The notes under the pieces are model-generated. The model saw nothing but the letters and a program-made list of their open reading frames with translations, ran no database searches and was not told where the DNA came from. Shown piece after piece: positions 58,877 to 64,000 of a stretch of DNA of 64,000 nucleotides. A program made the position numbers and the translations under genes. Source of the DNA: Chromatiales bacterium (GTDB lineage: Bacteria > Pseudomonadota > Gammaproteobacteria > Thiohalomonadales > Thiohalomonadaceae); contig QKFD01000118.1 of NCBI GenBank assembly GCA_003251535.1, forward strand, positions 1 through 64,000, in the 5' to 3' direction. Every line of letters begins with the position of its first letter. Position 1 is the stretch's first letter.

Positions 58877-59674
58877 ATGACCCTGTTGCAACGACTGCTG
58901 TTTGCGTTCTGCCTGCTCGGTATCCTGGTGCCGGCAGCCCACGCCGCGGAGGCATTCCCCCACCGCGCCATCTATCTCGCGGTACCTTGGATAGAGACCG
59001 AGGATCTTTACCAGCGGCGCGACCAGTTCAACATCATCGATGTCCGCACCAGCTACGAGTTTGAGACCCTCCATATCAACGGCGCCCTGAATATTCCGGT
59101 CGAGGAGTATGGTTTTGTCGACGCCCTGAAAAAGGTGCGCCAAGAGGACGCGCGCCCCATCGCGGTCTACTGCAACGGCCACACCTGCAAGAAGTCCTAT
59201 GAGGCGGCGCAGAAGGCACTTGAGGGCGGGGTGGAGCAGGTCTATGCCTACGACGCCGGCATCTTTGAGTGGACCGTGGCCCACCCCAACGAGGCCACCC
59301 TGCTCGGCAAGAGCCCAGTGGACACGGCGCGCTTAATCCCCAAGGAGAAGTTCGAGGCCCATCTACTGCCACCAGCGGATTTCTTGGCACAGATGAAAAC
59401 CGGCGGCATCGTGTTGGATGTACGGGATGCCTCCCAGCGGGCGGATACCCTCTCCGTCTTCCCGATGTACCAGCGCAGTGTCTCCCTCGACAACGCACAG
59501 CTGAAGAGCTTTGTGGATCAGGCGAAGAAGGAGAACAAAACGCTCTATATCTTCGACGCGGTGGGGAAGCAGGTGGAGTGGTTGCAGTACTACCTAGAGG
59601 ATCAGGGGGTCGCCCACTACTACTTCCTTAAAGGGGGCGCCCGCGGCTACTTTGAGTACCTCCAGAAGCGCTGA
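58877..59674 (+). CDS. Exported double rhodanese-domain protein
   Basis: A 265-residue periplasmic protein. A signal peptide (LLFAFCLLGILVPAAHA) is followed by two rhodanese domains. The first (about 30-140) has FNIIDVRTSYEFETLHINGALNIP and an active-site Cys in VYCNGHTCKKSYEAA. The second (about 165-260) has VLDVRDASQRA but FDAVGKQV at the active loop, without Cys, so it is probably structural. It may carry sulfane sulfur or bind a redox partner. ATG 58877 follows AGGAGGAG; the frame upstream is unsupported. Confidence 0.85.
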   Translation: MTLLQRLLFAFCLLGILVPAAHAAEAFPHRAIYLAVPWIETEDLYQRRDQFNIIDVRTSYEFETLHINGALNIPVEEYGFVDALKKVRQEDARPIAVYCNGHTCKKSYEAAQKALEGGVEQVYAYDAGIFEWTVAHPNEATLLGKSPVDTARLIPKEKFEAHLLPPADFLAQMKTGGIVLDVRDASQRADTLSVFPMYQRSVSLDNAQLKSFVDQAKKENKTLYIFDAVGKQVEWLQYYLEDQGVAHYYFLKGGARGYFEYLQKR

Positions 59675-59766
59675 ATTTAGGCGCCCTTCGCCCACGACTC
59701 CCACAGCGGGATGACACCCAACGCGGGTCTCCCGCTGCCTACTCCCCCCAACAGGCAGCCCTCTCT

Positions 59767-60159
59767 CTAGGGTGAGACTCGGTGGCCGATCAACTCGATG
59801 GGGTAGCCATCCGGATCGGCCACAAAGGCGATGAGGGTGGTGCCAGCATTCATCGGTCCTGGCTCACGCAGCACCTTGCCCCCCTTGTGCCGGATCGCCT
59901 CGGTGGCCGCCTGGAGGTCATCCACCTCTAGGGCGATGTGGCCATAACCGCTCCCTAGGTCGTACTCCCCAACCCCCCAGTTGTAGGTCAGCTCGATGAC
60001 CGCCTCCCGCTCGGGATCGCCATAACCCACAAAGGCCAGGGTGAACTCCCCCTGGGGATAATCGGTACGGCGGAGCAGCTGCATACCGAGCACCTCGGTA
60101 TAGAAGGCAATGGAGCGATCGAGGTCACCCACTCGGATCATGGTGTGGAGGATGCGCAT
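59767..60159 (-). CDS. gloA: Lactoylglutathione lyase (glyoxalase I)
   Basis: A 130-residue metal-dependent enzyme that isomerises the methylglyoxal-glutathione hemithioacetal. [31 protein letters not shown] (in parts), [19 protein letters not shown] and [10 protein letters not shown] include the metal ligands H5, E near 56, H near 74 and E near 122. Length is typical of the short Ni-type enzyme. Monocistronic. Confidence 0.95.
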   Translation of the reverse strand: MRILHTMIRVGDLDRSIAFYTEVLGMQLLRRTDYPQGEFTLAFVGYGDPEREAVIELTYNWGVGEYDLGSGYGHIALEVDDLQAATEAIRHKGGKVLREPGPMNAGTTLIAFVADPDGYPIELIGHRVSP

Positions 60160-60283
60160 AGGCAGGGGCCCCTCTAGGGTCTGGGGAATTTAGAGCAGCA
60201 GAGAGGGGTAGAGAAAACCCCTCTCTAGGAGTGTAGGCACCCTTTGTAGGGACCAGTGGGAGAGCGTTGGGGTTTGTGGGGGA

Positions 60284-63200
60284 CTAGGCTACCGACGCAG
60301 GGGCCATGCCACTCGCCACCTCTCGTACCCGCGCCCGGGCAGAGGGTCCCACCCGCTTCAGCGCCTCCTGCCACGGTGCCGGCTGCCCCAACCAGTAGCC
60401 TTGGGCGAAATCGACGCCGATCTGGCGCAACGCCTCCACTGCGGCGCGGGAGTCAACATATTCGGCGATGGTCTGGATCCCCATCACCGCCCCCACCTGA
60501 TGGATAGCGGCCACCATGGCGCGGTCGATGCGGTCATTCACCATGTCACGCACAAAGGCGCCATCGATCTTGAGGAAATCGACCGGCAGGTTCTTCAGGT
60601 AACCGAATGAGGAGAGGCCGGAGCCGAAGTCATCCAGCGCAAAGCCACAACCGCGCCGACGCAGCTCGGCGATCAGGGCGCGGGCGTGATCCATGTTGCC
60701 GATGGCAGCGGTCTCAGTGATCTCAAACACCACCGACTCGTAAGCGGTACCGGTCTCGGCAAAGGTGCGGATAATGAAGTCGAGGAACTCTGGATCGGTG
60801 AGCGACTGGCCAGAGAGGTTGACGCCACAGACGATGGGCGCCCGTTCGCCGTTACCCTGCAACTCCGCCAGCTTCTCCAGAGTGGTGCGCACCACCCAGC
60901 GGTCGAGGGTGGACATGAGATGGTAACGCTCCGCCGCCGGAATGTAGGCCCCCGGCGGCACCACCTTACCCTCCATGCTCAGCATCCGCATCAGCACCTC
61001 AAAATGAGGCAGTGAGCCGTCATCTGGATCACACGGCACAATGGGTTGGAGATAGAGCAGGAAGCGCTCCTCCTCCAGGGCCTGGTTGATGCGCTGCACC
61101 CACTCCATCTCATTCTGATGGCGCTGGAGGGCACCGTCCTCGGGTCGATAGATCTGGATCCGGTTACGCCCCCCCTCCTTGGCCAGGAAGCAGGTGGAGT
61201 CGGCGGCACTCATGAGATCGGCGACCGTGATGCCGTTGCCCGATTCAAAGGGCACCACGCCGATGCTGACGCTGTTGTCGAAGCTCTTATCCTGCCACTG
61301 GAAGCGGAAATCGCGCACCGTCTCTTGGAGCCGCTCGGCGGTCTCCTCGGCATCGGCCAGGACACTCCCCTCCAGTAGCACGGCAAACTCATCGCCACCG
61401 ATGCGCGCCAGGCTGTCCTGCCGCCGCAGCTGCTGCCGCAGCCGATCGGTGATCTGTTTGAGCAGCTCATCACCGGCCCGATGGCCGCAGCTGTCGTTGA
61501 CCACCTTGAGCTGATCGAGATCGAGGAAGAAGAGGGCGTGGGGACGCCGATCCTCCTCGTCGGCCAAGAGCTTCTCCAACTGCGCCTCAAAGCCGTAGCG
61601 ATTGGAGAGACCGGTCAGCATGTCATGGGAGGCCTGGTGGGAGAGCTGCTTGGCCATGCTGAGCAGGGCGCTGATGTCGTGCATCACCAACACCGCACCG
61701 CTGATGCGACCCTCACTATCCCGCAGCGGGGCCACCGTGAGGTTGAGGGTTGACTCGCCCCCCTCGGCCCGTCGCAACACCCCCTGCTCCACCTGAGTAA
61801 TGCCGTTGCCATCTGCGATACAGGCAGCCACCAGATCGCCCAGGGGCTCGTCGGTGGTCTCATCGGTGAAGGTGAAGACCTCGCGGTAGAAGCGCCCCTC
61901 GGCTACCTCGGAATCGATACCGATCAGCCGTTCGGCAACAGGATTGAGATAGGTGATCCGTCCAGCGGCATCGGTGGTGATGACCCCATCACCGATCGAC
62001 TCCAGGGTGACCAATGCGCGCTGCTGGGAGCGGGCCAACGCCTCGGTCGCCTGGCGGAAGTCGGTGATATCACGCACCGTCCCCTCCATGCCAAGGGATT
62101 GACTACTACGATCCGTGAGCTGCTGGACATTCATCGAGACCCAGATGATCGCCTGATCACGCCGGCGGATCCGTACTTCGAAGTTGGAGACACTCCCCTC
62201 CCCCTTCTCTAGGGCCACCTCCAGCCGCCGATACTCAGTGGGATCGGCAAACAGCGCATGGAAGGCGAGACCGATGAGATCCGAAAGTGGGAAGCCCAAC
62301 AGGCGGTGGGCCGAGGGGGAGGCGCGCACCAGACGCCCATCGGCGGCACAGCGGAAATAGGTATCCTGCATGTTGTCGAGGATCCGCGCCAACTCCCGTT
62401 CGGAGCGGCGGATCCGCGCCTCCGCCTCGGTGCGGCGGGAGACATCTTGGATAACGCCCGCCATCCGCACCGCCCGGCCACGCCGGTCCCGCATCACCTC
62501 GCCCTCGTCATGTACGACGCGGACAGTCCCGTCGGGCCAGAGGATGCGGTAGTCCACCGAGAAGGGCATCTGCTGCCCTAGTGCCGCCTTGGTGGCCGCC
62601 TCGACCCGGCTTCGATCCGCTGGGTGAACCCGTTCCAGATAGCGCTGATAGGTGACATCAAAGGCCTCCGGCTCCACCCCAAACAGGCGATAGGTCTGGT
62701 CCGACCAGGTGATCTCATTCTTGGCAATAGACCACTCCCAGTGGCCGATGCCGGCGATGCGCTGGGCATTTACCAGGCGGGCCTCGCTGGCGCGTAGCGT
62801 CTCTTCCGTGCGCCGGTGCTCTGTTAGGGTCGTCTCCAGCTGCTGATTGAGTCGCTCGCTCTGTTCCTTCGCCTCGCGGCTGGCGCGGGCCAGCTGGTCG
62901 TTCTCCAGCCCCAGGGAGATGCTGCGCCGAATGGCGGCGTGCATGTAGTAGTCCAGCCCTAGCATGAGCGCCCAAAACAGGCCACCCAGCAGCGCCATCC
63001 CCAGATGAATCTCATCCTGTAGCCAGGCAAAGTAGCCGACCGTAGGCAGCAATGCGGTGCTGATAAGCACGATGGCCGGACCACGCACCGCGGCGTAGAA
63101 GGCGGTGGCGCCTGCGCCGACCCCGGCCAGGACCAACAGCATGAATGCCTGTAAGGGGATCGACTCGGTGGGTAGCAGCAGTGCCCCCCCGATGCCCCAG

Positions 63201-63505
63201 GCGAGCCCGGTCAGGCTCGCGCCCGCCAGGTGGAGCTGGCGCCACAAGGGACCCGCTTGGGAGAGGCTCGTGGCCTGTCTAAACAACAGCACCGCCACCA
63301 GGCGCAGGAGGTACAACCCACCGACAGCGCCGAGCCAGATCAGCAGCGAGGTCTGATCCACATGCTGGTGGAGCAGATAGCCGGTAATGGCCACCACCAC
63401 CAGCCCGCCCAACAGGGCAAGCGGCGCATTGCTATAGAGCAGCGCTACCTGGCGGGCCTGTAGCTCGTCGCCTGGGCCTTCATCCACCGTTTCGGGTCGA
63501 ATCAA
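60284..63505 (-). CDS. Membrane PAS-GGDEF-EAL c-di-GMP enzyme
   Basis: A 1073-residue protein. Residues 20-190 hold about six to seven helices, possibly a membrane sensor domain. A coil (200-240) leads to three PAS domains (about 240-365, 370-490, 495-620), a GGDEF domain with ARIGGDEFAVLL and RxxD before it, and an EAL domain with FEVLMRM (EVL instead of EAL), GVNLSGQSLTD and FALDDFGSGLSSFGYLKNLPVDFLKIDG (in parts). Both catalytic sites look usable, so it may make or degrade c-di-GMP. Monocistronic, ahead of argG's 3' end on the same strand. Confidence 0.92.
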   Translation of the reverse strand: MIRPETVDEGPGDELQARQVALLYSNAPLALLGGLVVVAITGYLLHQHVDQTSLLIWLGAVGGLYLLRLVAVLLFRQATSLSQAGPLWRQLHLAGASLTGLAWGIGGALLLPTESIPLQAFMLLVLAGVGAGATAFYAAVRGPAIVLISTALLPTVGYFAWLQDEIHLGMALLGGLFWALMLGLDYYMHAAIRRSISLGLENDQLARASREAKEQSERLNQQLETTLTEHRRTEETLRASEARLVNAQRIAGIGHWEWSIAKNEITWSDQTYRLFGVEPEAFDVTYQRYLERVHPADRSRVEAATKAALGQQMPFSVDYRILWPDGTVRVVHDEGEVMRDRRGRAVRMAGVIQDVSRRTEAEARIRRSERELARILDNMQDTYFRCAADGRLVRASPSAHRLLGFPLSDLIGLAFHALFADPTEYRRLEVALEKGEGSVSNFEVRIRRRDQAIIWVSMNVQQLTDRSSQSLGMEGTVRDITDFRQATEALARSQQRALVTLESIGDGVITTDAAGRITYLNPVAERLIGIDSEVAEGRFYREVFTFTDETTDEPLGDLVAACIADGNGITQVEQGVLRRAEGGESTLNLTVAPLRDSEGRISGAVLVMHDISALLSMAKQLSHQASHDMLTGLSNRYGFEAQLEKLLADEEDRRPHALFFLDLDQLKVVNDSCGHRAGDELLKQITDRLRQQLRRQDSLARIGGDEFAVLLEGSVLADAEETAERLQETVRDFRFQWQDKSFDNSVSIGVVPFESGNGITVADLMSAADSTCFLAKEGGRNRIQIYRPEDGALQRHQNEMEWVQRINQALEEERFLLYLQPIVPCDPDDGSLPHFEVLMRMLSMEGKVVPPGAYIPAAERYHLMSTLDRWVVRTTLEKLAELQGNGERAPIVCGVNLSGQSLTDPEFLDFIIRTFAETGTAYESVVFEITETAAIGNMDHARALIAELRRRGCGFALDDFGSGLSSFGYLKNLPVDFLKIDGAFVRDMVNDRIDRAMVAAIHQVGAVMGIQTIAEYVDSRAAVEALRQIGVDFAQGYWLGQPAPWQEALKRVGPSARARVREVASGMAPASVA

Positions 63506-63573
63506 ACCGCCTCCCCCTCAGCCAAGCGGCGGCCTCATTGCCACCGCCACGCACCCAGTCGTCTATCCATGCC

Positions 63574-64000
63574 TTAGCTGCGCCCCCGCTTGGCGGCGAT
63601 GCGCATCCGCAAGGCGTTTAGCTTGATGAAGCCCTCTGCATCCTTCTGGTTGTAGGCGCCGGCATCATCCTCAAAGGTGGCGATGTTCATGTCAAACAGG
63701 GAGTCGCTCTCCGACTTGCGCCCCACGACATGGACCGCCCCCTTGTAGAGCTTGAGCCGCACCACACCATTCACATGGACCTGAGAGGCATCGATCATGC
63801 CCTGTAGCATCTTCCGCTCCGGACTCCACCAGTAGCCGTTGTAGACCAGGCTGGCGTAACGGGGCATCAGCTCATCTTTGAGATGGGCCACCTCGCGGTC
63901 CAGGGTGAGCGACTCGATGGCGCGGTGGGCCTTGAGCATGATGGTACCGCCCGGGGTCTCATAGGCGCCACGCGACTTCATGCCCACATAGCGATTCTCC
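63574..64000 (-). CDS. argG: Argininosuccinate synthase, C-terminal part (partial)
   Basis: The frame is open to the right edge. The visible 142 residues, [26 protein letters not shown] (in parts), [20 protein letters not shown] and [24 protein letters not shown] (in parts), are the C-terminal domain of ArgG, which joins citrulline and aspartate. The protein starts beyond the window. No terminator is evident in the 68-bp gap to the next gene. Confidence 0.93.
   Translation of the reverse strand, partial: ENRYVGMKSRGAYETPGGTIMLKAHRAIESLTLDREVAHLKDELMPRYASLVYNGYWWSPERKMLQGMIDASQVHVNGVVRLKLYKGAVHVVGRKSESDSLFDMNIATFEDDAGAYNQKDAEGFIKLNALRMRIAAKRGRS

Overview
The window looks like a chromosomal segment of a GC-rich, flagellated gammaproteobacterium. 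The reasons are family-level: complete rod/hook genes with sigma-54-type promoter sequences, LexA with an E. coli-type SOS box, PpnP, SelO, an Mla/MCE lipid-transport operon, an LbtU-type iron porin and HemL. I cannot name a species from the sequence.

Layout. 1-297: tail of a probable IS4-family transposase. 417-2460: two nucleotide-sugar genes (UDP-glucuronate decarboxylase, PseB-like dehydratase). 2572-6749: iron alcohol dehydrogenase, a small membrane ORF, an SLC13-type anion transporter and a LysR regulator. 7018-10111: an ExbB/MotA-like plus ExbD-like pair and, upstream, a 49-residue ORF coupled to a transglutaminase-like cysteine peptidase; the latter pair sits behind a promoter and a leader RNA that can fold into alternative antiterminator and terminator hairpins. 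10343-17932: a membrane protein, SelO, and c-di-GMP genes (PAS-GGDEF; REC-CheC; THI5-PAS-GGDEF). 17987-23627: ppnP, lepB, an ABM-fold protein, a DUF3592-like protein, a retropepsin-like protease, pgpA, lexA and corA. 23897-27326: an Mla-type lipid ABC transporter. 27621-29743: a hemerythrin-like protein, an inositol monophosphatase-family enzyme and an unknown zinc-ribbon-like protein.

29799-42178 is one long minus-strand flagellar cluster, flgBCDEFGHI-(PKD lipoprotein)-flgJKL. It has two good sigma-54-type promoters (before flgB and flgG) and a weaker one before flgK. The PKD-repeat lipoprotein between flgI and flgJ is not a standard member.

42541-42616 is tRNA-Ala(CGC). Directly after it an integrative element of about 8.7 kb runs from 42642 to 51347. 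It is bounded by 45-bp near-identical direct repeats that overlap the tRNA terminator, with a second pair of 30-bp repeats just inside. It carries a tyrosine integrase, an AlpA-like regulator, a primase-type zinc-finger protein, a RepA-like helicase, a free-standing TubC-like docking domain, phage-type small genes and a P4/C4-type antisense RNA immunity region. It resembles a phage satellite or P4-like island without capsid genes.

51596-64000: a thrombospondin type 3 repeat protein, Bfd with a Fur-box-like site, an LbtU-type porin, a class II aldolase, thiD, thiE, hemL, a SLATT-like membrane protein with a beta-sandwich tail, a double rhodanese, glyoxalase I, a large PAS-GGDEF-EAL protein, and the C-terminal end of argG running off the window.
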